Shown here: positions 9,681 to 19,069 of the stretch, one piece after another
Layout of the letters: every line of letters begins with the position of its first letter
How positions within the stretch are numbered: the stretch's first letter is position 1
Origin: Palaemon carinicauda
Lineage: Eukaryota; Arthropoda; Malacostraca; Decapoda; Palaemonidae
Reading direction: 5' to 3'
Assembly (NCBI RefSeq): GCF_036898095.1
Contig: NC_090726.1
Location: 43,510,875 to 43,574,874, forward strand
DNA length: 64,000 bases
Translations under genes and position numbers: made by a program
The notes under the pieces: model-generated
Seen by the model: the letters and a program-made list of their open reading frames with translations, nothing else
Databases searched by the model: none
Told to the model about the DNA's origin: nothing

Positions 9681-10029
9681 GGAAGGATTGTCATTACCAA
9701 ACAGAAATAGCATTCAAGAATGCCACATGAGGTATAAATAGATGAAAAATATATAAAAACTAAATACAGAAAATATTTATACTGTATTCCATACATACAA
9801 ATGTCTGAGCATTGCACAGGAACTTTGTTTTACTTAGTGAATTCTAAAGTCACGCTGTAGTTTTCTATGAGGGACAAAATGAATACTTTTAAGTTCATGA
9901 AGTATTGAGAATGACTTCAACACGTTCGAGCTGAGAACTGCCACGTTTACAAGCATTCGTCGGGATATAATCCTCCTCACCAGTGGTAAAACATTTTGGA
10001 CTTAAATACGTCAATTTTCTTAAGATATC

Positions 10030-10240
10030 AACAGCCGATATATCCATGTCACAAGAACAAATAGAAAATTTGGTGAAAGGGCTTTCAGCTACTATGCGCC
10101 TAGACATTATAATAAACTGCCAACTGAAATGAAGGAACTAAAGGGAGCAATTGAATTTAAGAAGAAACTAAAGACATTACTTTTCACAAGATCATATGAT
10201 TTGGAAGATGCTACAATCAAAGAATTGTATAAGTTATAAT
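10030..10240 (+). pseudogene. LINE ORF2 C-terminal remnant
   Basis: On the plus strand the reading ...GERAFSYYAPRHYNKLPTEM then FKKKLKTLLFTRSYDLEDA ends in a stop near 10236. The pattern 'G-x-R-x-F-x-Y-x-A-P-x-x-(Y/W)-N-x-L-P ... F-K-x-x-L-K-x-x-L-F' is typical of the last residues of non-LTR retrotransposon ORF2 proteins. No RT core is present, so this is a 3' fragment only. Confidence 0.6.
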
Positions 10241-10776
10241 GAAAATGTTTCGTTAGATGATTAATATGGATGCACCCAAAAAGTAGTAGTTCACTGGACT
10301 TCAGTGGAGGGTTGGATTTAAACCCAAAACAAGTAAACAAGTAAGTCGATTCACTAAATAATCACCAATTTTACCAATCACATAAAGAGAAAGGATTACA
10401 CAAGACATGACTAAAACAAAGGATGCTTGTCAATTGCTGTAGAAGAAATCCTTGCCTGTCATGAAAAAGGGTGTACGTACAGAAGTCCCTTTCATAAGAA
10501 CTAGGTGTGTCCCAAGAAGTCCCCTTCTTCAAATAATGAATGTACATTGATGTCTCACTGGAGTATATAATAGAGGAGAGGGGGTTCCCAGCCCCCTCGT
10601 CCCGTCCCTTTTAGTCGCCTCTTATGACAGGCAGAGATACATTGACGCTATTCTAATTGTTTTTATGCCCCCGCGGCCACAGGGGACTGGGAATGTACTC
10701 CTTGATAATCATAACAATTGCCTGCTATTGTCTTAATGATGCTACTATCAAAAAATTTTGAAACATATTAAGGGTA
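10241..10776. other. Intergenic or intronic, no gene recognised
   Basis: AT-rich sequence. The stretch at about 10440-10690 has a block around CCCCCTCGTCCCGTCCC and GTCGCCTCTTATGACAGGCAG that looks like a dispersed repeat, but no second copy lies in this window to prove it. No coding signal. Confidence 0.3.
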
Positions 10777-11093
10777 TTAGCCCTTTTTCCCCCCAAAGGA
10801 CGTACCGGTACGTTTCACAAAACTCATCCCTTTACCCCCATGGACGTACCGATACGTCCTTGCAAAAAACTGCTATTTACATTTTTTTTTTTGTATATTT
10901 TTGATAATTTTTTGAGAAACTTCAGGCATTTTCCAAGAGAATGAGACCAACCTGACCTCTCTTTGACAAAAATTAAGGCTGTTAAAGCAATTTAAAAAAA
11001 ATATACTGTACTGCAAAATGTGCTTGAAAAAAAAATAACTCCAGGGGGTTAAGGGTTGGAAAGTTCCAAATAACCTGGGGGCAAAAGGGTTAA
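10777..11093 (+). mobile_element. piggyBac-like MITE, copy 1
   Basis: A unit of about 317 bp with terminal inverted repeats CCCTTTTnCCCCC. It is flanked by TTAG on the left (10777-10780, probably a mutated TTAA) and TTAA on the right (11090-11093). TTAA target sites with ends starting CCC are the hallmark of piggyBac-type transposons. It contains the palindrome-like ACGTACCGGTACGT near one end and has no coding capacity. Three more copies lie at 12531, 14356 and 22355. Confidence 0.7.
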
Positions 11094-11842
11094 GGCAATT
11101 GTAAATCTATCTAAACCAACATAAAAAGGTCATAGCTCCCATTATCACAGGTGAATTACAGTACTATAATCTAAGTGCATTTCCAACAATTGCCCCAAAA
11201 ATATCTATCAACATCTGTTCTTGTTTACATAATGGGTCATCAGCTACAGGAGTGATTCTGACAGCTACGTCAACTGTTCTTTTACTGAAAACAAGTTCTC
11301 CTTATATATGTTCTTTGATCGGAGCTTTTACTTCAAGGAAGCAGTGCTGGTTTTTAGTCACTAACATTATTTCAAGTGCCCTGCTTGAAGAAGTGACATT
11401 TGTAAATATCCAGGACATTACCATGTTTTACCTGACCTCTGAAGTCATCCCAACTAAAATTTCTACATTTTATCATCTCTCAAGAACTCACAACATGATT
11501 TCATTCATCTACAAATTTAACCTGACTCTTGCTTTACGTCACTCATAAGATTTCATCATTTTACAACAGTCAAAGGTAATGTGTTACGAGATATGTGCTG
11601 GACTGAAAACCACAAGTTATTTTAGTACCTCCTTGTGTGGTTATAAAGGCTACATAGCATCTGTAATATTTAAGCATGGATTATAAATGACCATCACAAT
11701 TGCAGATGCATAATAAGTAATAGTTTGTTGCAGTACAGTTTCCATTTGCAATGCCATGCAAAGATACCTCATCAAAGGTCATTAACGGACATATGCAAAT
11801 CGCCTTATATTTGTTCAGTGTATTCAACTTCACTCACTCCAA
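11094..11842. other. Intron-like sequence, no feature supported
   Basis: AT-rich DNA of about 750 bp. A 98-codon plus-strand frame at 11252-11548 has no recognisable domain and biased composition, and I do not regard it as a gene. Confidence 0.4.
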
Positions 11843-12094
11843 AGCCCTGTCCACACAATCGAACATGCCCGACGGGCAAACAGTGATACCAGACCATAAT
11901 AGTTAGTAAGAATGAGGGTTAATGACGTTAGAAGTGGGAAAACTAAAGGCAGGGATCTAGCAACACTGTATGATGCCAGATCCCTGTCTGTGGTTTTCCC
12001 GCTTCTGACGTCATCAACCCTCATTCGTACTAACTACTGTGGTCTGGTATCACTGTTGGCCCGTCGGGGCATGCTCGATCGTGTGGACATGGCT
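11843..12094. mobile_element. Fold-back (hairpin) element of about 252 bp
   Basis: The two halves are near-perfect reverse complements with almost no loop. The left arm starts AGCCCTGTCCACACAATCG, and the right arm ends CGATCGTGTGGACATGGCT. The inner parts also match (GGCAGGGATCTAGCA against GCCAGATCCCTGTC). This is the form of a fold-back MITE; superfamily is uncertain and no clear target duplication was identified. The two similar peptides read from opposite strands here are a consequence of the palindrome. Confidence 0.7.
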
Positions 12095-12530
12095 TAACAG
12101 AAGACTTAGCCTTCCCGTTTTATAAAGTTTAATAATACTTCTGCTTCATAGAAGAGCCACTTGCTACATGACCCTGTACCAAACAAAGGGAGAAGCTCAG
12201 GTTGAATTATGTAGAGAGATCATTCGAAGGACTGTCTCTCTTGCACTGAAATAAAATATTTTTTTACAATTTGCACTGGGAGTTAGCATAGCTCTATCTC
12301 TACACTGTGCAGTACTGTATATGATCTCCTCTATCAAATACAAGAAATAAAACTAGTCGTGAGAAATTCTTCTCATTTTCAAAAGATCAACAAGAACTTC
12401 TATTCCATCTTGGATGATCCTTTAATTTGTGACCTTGAAAACAAAAAGATGTCAACTCTACTTATACAAATATCAAGTGTAAAAATGTGTCTTTGAATCT
12501 CAGGAGGATTCAGCCTTTTGTCTGCCTATA

Positions 12531-12838
12531 TTAACCCTTTTACCCCCGGGCTATTTGGAAATTTCCAACCCTTAACCCACAAGGGTTATTTTTTTTCAAA
12601 CACATTTTGCAGTATATTTCTTTCAAATTGCTCTAACAGCCTTAATTTTCGTCATATAGAGGTCAGGTTGGTCTCATTCTCTTGGAAAATGCCTGAAGTT
12701 TCTCAAAAAATTATCTAAAATATGCAAAAAAAAATTTAAATAGCATTTTTTTGCAAGGACATACCGGTACGTCCATGGGGGTAAAGGGATGAGTTTTGTG
12801 AAACGTATCAGTACGTCCTTTGGGGGTAAAAGGGTTAA
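12531..12838 (-). mobile_element. piggyBac-like MITE, copy 2 (inverted)
   Basis: Same element as at 10777 but in reverse orientation, bounded by TTAA at 12531-12534 and 12835-12838 with ends CCCTTTTACCCCC and GGGGGTAAAAGGG. Both flanking TTAA copies are intact, so this copy defines the boundaries best. Confidence 0.8.
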
Positions 12839-13244
12839 GCGTAGCTGAATCGACAGCTTTGACAAATCACTCTAAAATCTTTCCCTTCAGCTGGTTCTGA
12901 AACTCCAGCTGGAAGGAATATTTTCAAATCTGGAGTATCCTCGTAATAGAAAACATGAGTGACTCATTAATCTTTATCTTGCAAAATTATTCTGCAACAG
13001 TAAAATTGCTTGGCTACAGTGAATGTTATATTCTGTGAGGATTTGGAAATTCATTATCATTACTTTCATCGCCAATCCTCTTACCATGAATTTATCACAT
13101 ATCATCTCTCCAGATAATTAATCTGATTTTCATATTGCAAAATTTGCAGTAATGAGGGGTCCAATAACATACTTGAAAAAAATTACTCGAATCTCATTCT
13201 TTTAAAATACTTATTAAAGTAAACCTATCAGAAGGATATTGGGA
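12839..13244. other. No feature recognised
   Basis: AT-rich, many stops in all frames, no repeat partner seen in the window. Confidence 0.4.
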
Positions 13245-13545
13245 GTTAAATTGCAGGACAGGATTAGAAATGAAACTACAAAAGAGATTACTCGAGTGCC
13301 ATATGTGGATGAGATCACGATAAGGAGTAGATGGAGATGATTTGGGCATACTCTTCGCACTCCCCAAGACAAATCAGTTCACCAAACTTTCAACTGGGCT
13401 CCACAAGGCACTAAGAGAGTTGGAAAACCCAGGCCTACATGGCTGAGGACTATGAAGCCTGAAGTAGGAGATGGAGAAGTATTGATTTAAAAGCTCTAGA
13501 TGAGACGACTGGCGAAATCTAACCGAGGCCCTTTGCGTCAATTGG
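13245..13545 (+). pseudogene. LINE ORF2 C-terminal remnant
   Basis: The plus-strand reading LQDRIRNETTKEITRVPYVD, then RSRWRWFGHTLRTPQDK, then GKPRPTWLRTM and finally LTEALCVNW has the order usual in the tails of non-LTR retrotransposon proteins: a W-x-GH-x-x-R-x-P box, a G-R/K-P-R-x-T-W box and a closing L-C box. Several stops and frame changes near 13480-13545 show that it is dead. It lies in the same putative intron as the MITEs. Confidence 0.7.
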
Positions 13546-13870
13546 AGTAAGAGGAGATAATGAATTTCTTATGATGTTACTGCATACTGGGATCATGAAT
13601 TTGTACTTGACAAATCTTTTCCAAACCTCATTGTTAATGATGATACTTTTCCCTTTGAGCAATATTATTAGTAATATTATTACTGAGCAAGCTAAAATCC
13701 TAGTTTTAAAAGCTGAGATTGATTGATTGATTTGAAGTTCTCTGGCATCTTGACATCGAGGGTCATTGACGCCGATATAGTTTACTATAAAGATTAGAAG
13801 AATATTCAATTAAAACCAGAGAATTAGAACATTACAACATCTTCAAGTTTCAAACGCAAGAAGCACTCAC

Positions 13871-14056
13871 TCTACCAGCTGCTTCCCGAGCATTCCCGTG
13901 TGCCGATTCAAACTGCGCCATGTCCGGGTATTCCAAGCACAGCACGGCTCCGCCAGTGGAGTCGTCTACGACTATGTGCGGAGTGGGGACCCTCACTGTA
14001 CCCGTTGCTTTCATGGCCTTCGGACTTTCAAACTCCCCGTCGAACATCGCCCTCGC
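13871..14056 (-). CDS. Internal exon resembling fructosamine-3-kinase family
   Basis: A 186-bp, 62-codon, phase 0/0 exon. The acceptor is TTCTCCTCAG at 14057-14066 and the donor is AGA followed by GTGAGT at 13865-13870. The peptide runs from ARAMFDGEFESPKAMKATGT through VRVPTPHIVVDD to GGAVLCLEYPDMAQF. The sequence 'A-R-x-M-F-(D/E)-G-E ... T-x-T-V-(R/K)-V-P-x-P ... G-G-x-V-L-x-x-E-x-x-D-M' is what I know of the N-terminal lobe of FN3K and FN3KRP, enzymes that phosphorylate ketosamines on glycated proteins so that the sugar is released. It is followed by neither the rest of the kinase nor the catalytic loop in this window, so neighbouring exons lie outside or in parts I could not identify. The high codon quality and splice sites contrast with the surrounding transposon debris. 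A decayed exon copy is possible but no disruption is visible. Confidence 0.7.
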
Positions 14057-14355
14057 CTGAGGAGAATTTGATGTTTTAACTGTGATATCTAAAAAAAGAT
14101 AAAATTACAAACTGCTGGTAATAAAACCATCATCTATTTAATCATATAAATTGAAATTTAACTTCTTGTGACATCTACAAATGATAAATAAAATGACTGC
14201 TGGTAATAAAAACCATCATTTTTCTAATCATACATATAAATTGAAGGTGTTAGTATCCAAAATCCAGCATTCAAATTATCCCTAGGATAATATCTAATGA
14301 CTGGTATCTATAAGAAAAACTATACAGTACATACATATTCAATATATGATAAACG

Positions 14356-14665
14356 TTAACCCTTTTACCCCCAAAAGGACGTACTGGTACGTTACACTAA
14401 ACTCATCCCTTTACCCCCATGGACGTACCGGTACGTCCTTGCAAAAAACTGCTATTTACATTTTGTTTTGAATATTTTTTATAATTTCTTTGAGAAACTT
14501 CAGGTATTTTCCAAAAGAATGAGACCAACCTGACCTCTCTATGACAAAAATTAAGACTGTAAGAGCAATTTAAAAAATATATACTGCAAAATGTGCTTGA
14601 AAAAAAATAACCCCTGTGGGTTAAGGGTTGGAAAGTTCCAAATAGCCTGGGGGTAAAACGGTTAA
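14356..14665 (+). mobile_element. piggyBac-like MITE, copy 3
   Basis: Bounded by TTAA at 14356-14359 and 14662-14665 with CCCTTTTACCCCC at the left end and GGGGGTAAAACGG at the right. It is nearly identical to copy 4 because both lie in the 8-kb duplication. Confidence 0.8.
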
Positions 14666-15027
14666 AATAGCAATGGACTGATAGCTCCCAATGCAAAACC
14701 TTTCTTGCTCATTAACCATTTCATATGTTTTGCACACTGGCTCAAAGTATGTCTTCCACACAGCACCATAAGGGACAGATTTACTTGTGCATTACACGCA
14801 CGGTGATATGTCACCGTTTATGTAACGATAAATAATTGAACATTTGCCTGTCGTAGGAGGCAATTACTGACGACATATCTCTATCAACATAAATAACTAG
14901 AGGGGCACTCAAGAGCATGCCTTTGCCACACAAAGCATTCACACTTCATTCATAACTCTGATGCGTAATTGTACTACGACATATTTTCTTAAAAAATCTA
15001 ATGGCTTTGTCCTTGGGTCAAACCCCA

Positions 15028-15142
15028 CATTATCATTATTATTAAATGCTAAGCTACTACCCTAGTTGGAAAAGCAGGATGCTATAAGCCCAGGGGCCCC
15101 AGCACGGAAAATAGCCCAGTGAGGAAAGGAAACAAGGAAAAA
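15028..15142 (-). repeat. Dispersed retroposon-like repeat with (AAT)n tail, interrupted by DIRS B
   Basis: The block with CTAGTTGGAAAAGCAGGATG recurs at 23027-23141 (duplicate), and inverted relative to these at 30672-30905 and 31690-32010. In its sense direction it ends in an (AAT)n tail, and the copy at 30672 is 5'-truncated, so I infer a SINE or LINE 3' end. Here it is cut at 15142/15143 by the DIRS element. Confidence 0.65.
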
Positions 15143-15470
15143 TGTTATTTTCATTAGTAAAATAAATTTTTGAATATACTTACCCGATAATCATGTAGCT
15201 GTCAACTCCGTTGCCCGACAGAATTCTACGGAAGGGATACGCCAGCGATCGCTATACAAGAGGGGGGTGTACTCACAAGCGCCACCTGTGGCCAGGTACT
15301 GCAGTACTTCTTGTTGACACCACCTCAATTTTTCCTCGGTCCACTGGTTCTATGGGGAGGAAGGGTGGGTCAATTAAATCATGATTATCGGGTAAGTATA
15401 TTCAAAAATTTATTTTACTAATGAAAATAACATTTTTCAATATTAATCTTACCCGATAATCATGTAGCTG
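15143..15470. repeat. Copy B 3' inverted repeat and internal complementary region
   Basis: The outer 53 bp (15143-15195, starting TGTTATTTTCATTAG) reappear exactly inverted at 15380-15432. Next to it 15433-15470 (TTTTTCAATATTAATCTTAC start) complements the 5' outer end at 22029-22066 but with one mismatch (AATCTT against AAACTT expected). The repeat between carries the GCGATCGC palindrome and GGCGCTTG-type core found in all group 1 ends. Confidence 0.85.
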
Positions 15471-15851
15471 ATTCACACCCAGGGAGGTGGGTGAAAACCA
15501 GTGTACATGTATATCAAGAAGCTAAGTATCCCGTATTTCATATTATCAGTTATTCAAAATAACAATGAAATTATAAGTACCTGGTAAGGAAGTCGACTTG
15601 AGCCATTACTCTGCCTTAAATAAGTTCGTCTTCCTTACTGAGCGCAGCGTTCCTCTTAGGAGGCTGAACAACTCTAAGGTGCTGAAGTATCAAGGGCTGC
15701 AACCCATACTAAAGGACCTCATCACAACCTTTAACCTCGGCGCTTCTCAAGAAAGAATTGACCACCTGCCAAATCAACAAGGATGTGGAAGGCTTCTTAT
15801 CCGACCGTACAACCCATAAAAAGTATTCAAGAGAAAGGTTAAAAGGTTATG

Positions 15852-17045
15852 GGATTATGGGAATGTAGTGGCTGAGCCCCCGCCTACTACTGCATTCGTT
15901 GCTACGAATGGTCCCAGGGTGTAGCAGTACTCGTAAAGAGACTGGACATCTTTGAGATAGAATGATGCGAACACTGACTTGCTTCTCCAATAGGTTGCAT
16001 CCATAACACTCTGCAGAGAACGGTTCTGTTTGAAGGCCACTGAAGTAGCCACAGCTCTCACTTCATGTGTCCTTACCTTCAGCAAAGCAAGGTCTTCTTC
16101 CTTCAGATGAGAATGTGCTTCCCTAATCAGAAGCCTGAATAGTAAGAAACTGAGTTCTTAGACCTTGGAAAAGAAGGCTTCTTGATAGCACACCATAAGG
16201 CTTCTGATTGTCCTCGTAAAGGTTAAGACCTTTTTAGATAGTACCTAAGAGCTCTAACTGGGCAAAGTACTCTCTCCAGTTCATTCCCCACCAAGTTGGA
16301 CAGGCTTGGGATCTCGAACGACTTAGGCCAAGGACGTGAAGGAAGCTCGTTTAGCAAAAACCGAGCTGCAAGGAACATGTAGCCGTTTCAGATGTGAAAA
16401 CTATGATCCTGCTGAAGGCGTGGATCTCACTTACTCTTTTAGCTGTTGTCAAGCACACGAGGGAAAGAGTTTTTAATGTGAGTTCCTAAAAAGAGGCTGA
16501 TTGGAGAGGTTCAAATCTTGATGACATAAGGAACCTTAGGACCACGTCTAGATTCCAGCCTGGAGTGGACAACCGACGTTCCTTTGAGGTCTCAAAAGAC
16601 CTAGGGAGGTCCTGTAGATCTTTGTTGGTGGAAAGATCCAAGCCTCTGTGGCGGAAAACCGCTGCCAACATACTTCTGTAACCCTTGATCGTAGGAGCTG
16701 AAAGGGATCTTACTTTCCTTAGATGTAACAGGAAGTCAGCAATCTGGGTTACAGTGGTACTGGTTGAGGAAACTGCATCGGTCTTGTACCAGCTTCGGAA
16801 GACTTCCCATAAAGACTGATAGACTCTGAGAGTGGATGTCGTCCTTGCTCTGGCAATCGCTCTGGCTGCCTCCTTCGAAAAGCCTCTAGCTCTTGAGAGT
16901 CTTTCGATAGTCTGAAGGCAGCCAGACGAAGAGCATGGAGGTTGGGTGTACCTTCTTTACGTGAGGTTGACGCAGAAGGTCCACTCTAGGAGGAAGAGTC
17001 CTGGGAACGTCGACCAGCCATTGCAGTACCTCAGTGAACCATTCT
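15852..17045 (-). pseudogene. Copy B tyrosine recombinase, multiply broken
   Basis: Homologous throughout to the open recombinase of copies C and D. The C-terminal boxes THEVRAVATSVAF and FASFYLKDVQ are readable at 15855-16085. The central part is shifted by small indels near 16130-16480 (for example around the position of LGFLAKNELPSRPWP), and the N-terminal third has further lesions near 16800-16830. The true start would be the Met of MVHRG (17043-17045), as in C and D. Confidence 0.8.
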
Positions 17046-18180
17046 CTCGCGGGCCAGAGGGGAGCAACCAACGTCAGCCGTGTCCCTTTGTGAGAGGCGA
17101 ACTTCTGAAGTACCCTGTTGACAATCTTGAACGGCGGGAATGCATACAGGTTGAGATGGGACCAATCCAGCAGAAAGGCATCCACGCGAACTGCTGCTGG
17201 GTCTGGAATCGGAGAACAATACAAGAGGAGCCTCTTGGTCATCGAGGTAGCGAATAGATCTGTGGTTGGCTGACCCCACAGGGCCCAAAGTCTGCTGCAA
17301 ACATTCTTGTGAAGGGTCCACTCTGTGGGGAAGACCTGACCCTTCCGGCTGAGCCGATCTGCCATGACATTCATATCGCCCTGAATGAGCCTCGTTACCA
17401 GCGTGAGCTTTCGATCTTTTGACCAAATGAGGAGGTCCCTTGCGATCTCGAACAACTTCCTCGAATGAGTCCCTCCCTGCTTGGAGATGTAAGCCAAGGC
17501 TGTGGTGTAGTCGGAGTTCACCTCCACCACCTTGTTAAGCTGGAGGGACTTGAAGTTTATCAAGGCCAAATGAACTGCCAACAACTCCTTGCAATAGATG
17601 TGAAGTGTCCTTTGCTCCTGATTCCATGTTCCCGAGCATTCCTGTCCGTCCAGTGTCGCACCCCAGCCCGTGTCCGATGCGTCCGAGAAGAGACGATGGT
17701 CGGAGGACTGAACAGCCAATGGTAGACCTTCCTTGAGAAGAATGCTGTTCTTCCACCACGTTAGAGTAGACCTCATCTCTTCGGAAACAGGAACTGAGCC
17801 CGTCTCTAGCGTCATGTCCTTTATCCAGTGAGCAGCTAGATGATACTGAAGGGGGCGGAGGTGGAGTCTCCCTAACTCGATGAACAGGGCCAGCGATGAA
17901 AGTGTCCCTGTTAGACTCATCCACTGCCTGACTAAGCATCGGTTCCTTCTCAGCATGCTCTGGATGCATTCTAGGGCTTGGAAGATCCTTGGGGCCGACG
18001 GACAAGTCCGAAAAGCTCGACTCTGAAGATCCATACCCAAGGAGACAATGGTCTGGGATGGAACGAGCTGAGACTCCTCAAAATTGACCAGGAGGCCCAG
18101 TTCCTTGGTCAGATCCATAGCCCATTTGAAAATCTCCAGACAGCGACGACTTGAGGGAGCTCTTAAAAGCCAGTCGTCTG
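16886..18180 (-). pseudogene. Copy B RT motif C to RNase H (5' part deleted)
   Basis: The open reading continues from SDDWLLRAPSSRRC at about 18178, the second half of the RT catalytic YxDD box, through RNase H (LFSDASDTGWG, CKELLAVHLA, EVNSDYTTALA, MADRLSRK) to the conserved tail APLWPAREWFTEVL. Upstream of DD the sequence is gag-derived, so an internal deletion removed RT motifs A and B and the capsid part of gag. The RNase H residues are present. The frame overlaps the recombinase, as in D. Confidence 0.85.
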
Positions 18181-18777
18181 ACGGAGCCGGACACAAGATC
18201 ATGATACTGCTGCACAGTCTGTAAACTGTCAATCATGGGCAAGCGAGGAAGTACAGTGACAACCCGAATCTGTCTAGACTGTCTGGGTCGTACAGACAAC
18301 TCCTTAACGGGTTGCTGAGGTTGCCCACTGCGTCACAACAAGTCCCTTCTGTTGGTTGTTGAACGTCTTCCCCGTGACACATTGACTCCGTAAACAAAAA
18401 AAAAAAAATCCTCTAACAAGGACTAAGCTTGGACTGCATGTCATGCAACACAGCTCAAGGTCTATGGGAGCAGGTGTGGTAACAGACGGGATTAGCGGCT
18501 GAAGTGTAACCATTACCTTCCCTGTAAGCATGTTATGCTTAAATAAAAGTCCATAAGAGGTTATGCAGCTAAAGGCTCCCTCCAAATGACAGAGTCCTCA
18601 AGGGAATATCAGAAGGAGGGAGAAAAGAACTTTCTCATCTACAGGGACCTTATCCTAGAAAAGCTAAGTTCTCTGAGTGAGGGTTCACTGGTGCAAAGCA
18701 GCAGACTAGAAGGCAACGTTATGAAACTGCTTGACAGTCTAGTGAGTTGGCAACAACCCAAGATGTGTTGAGAAGCA

Positions 18778-18990
18778 TGCGGTAAGGTATGCAGAGCATG
18801 ATGTATGCAGAGTATGCTGTATGCAGAGCATGCTGTATGTAGAGCATGTTGTATGCAGAGCATGCTGAATGCAGAGCATGCTGTATGCAGAGCATGTTGT
18901 ATGCAGAGCATGCTGAATGCAGAGCATGCTGAATGCTGAGCATGTAGTAAGTAGAGCCTGCTGTAAGCAGAGCCTGCTGAAAGGAAAGCA
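18778..18990. repeat. 16-bp minisatellite in copy B
   Basis: About a dozen head-to-tail units of TATGCAGAGCATGCTG with substitutions. The matching place in B' (26778-26835) has only two or three units, so the array expanded after the two copies separated. Because 16 is not a multiple of three, similar Leu/His/Cys/Ala peptides appear in several frames and are meaningless. Confidence 0.85.
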
Positions 18991-19069
18991 GAGCGTGTGC
19001 ATGGCGTTTAACATTTCTCAGAAATTCCATGACCAGTGCTAGAGTGCTTTATGCATGCTTGCATGGGGT

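Larger units (their letters stand above)
14068..16808. repeat. Near-identical direct duplication, left copy (partner 22067-24807)
   Basis: Offset 7999 bp. I noticed about five single-base differences over 2.74 kb before position 16809; beyond it the two copies differ by roughly 5 percent. The unit spans 1075 bp of intron (with one MITE and half of a dispersed repeat) plus the first 1.67 kb of DIRS copy B. The right copy starts exactly at the outer end of element B (22066/22067). Confidence 0.85.

Noticed and set aside
11252..11548. 98-codon plus-strand reading frame
   Set aside because: No domain, no splice context, composition of AT-rich noncoding DNA.
11830..12097. Two similar peptides on opposite strands (MRVDDVRSGKT and MRVNDVRSGKT)
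   Set aside because: Both come from the arms of the fold-back element and reflect palindromy, not a gene pair.
18639..19030. Several overlapping Leu/His/Cys/Ala-rich reading frames
   Set aside because: They are the three frames of the 16-bp minisatellite in DIRS copy B; no protein is implied.
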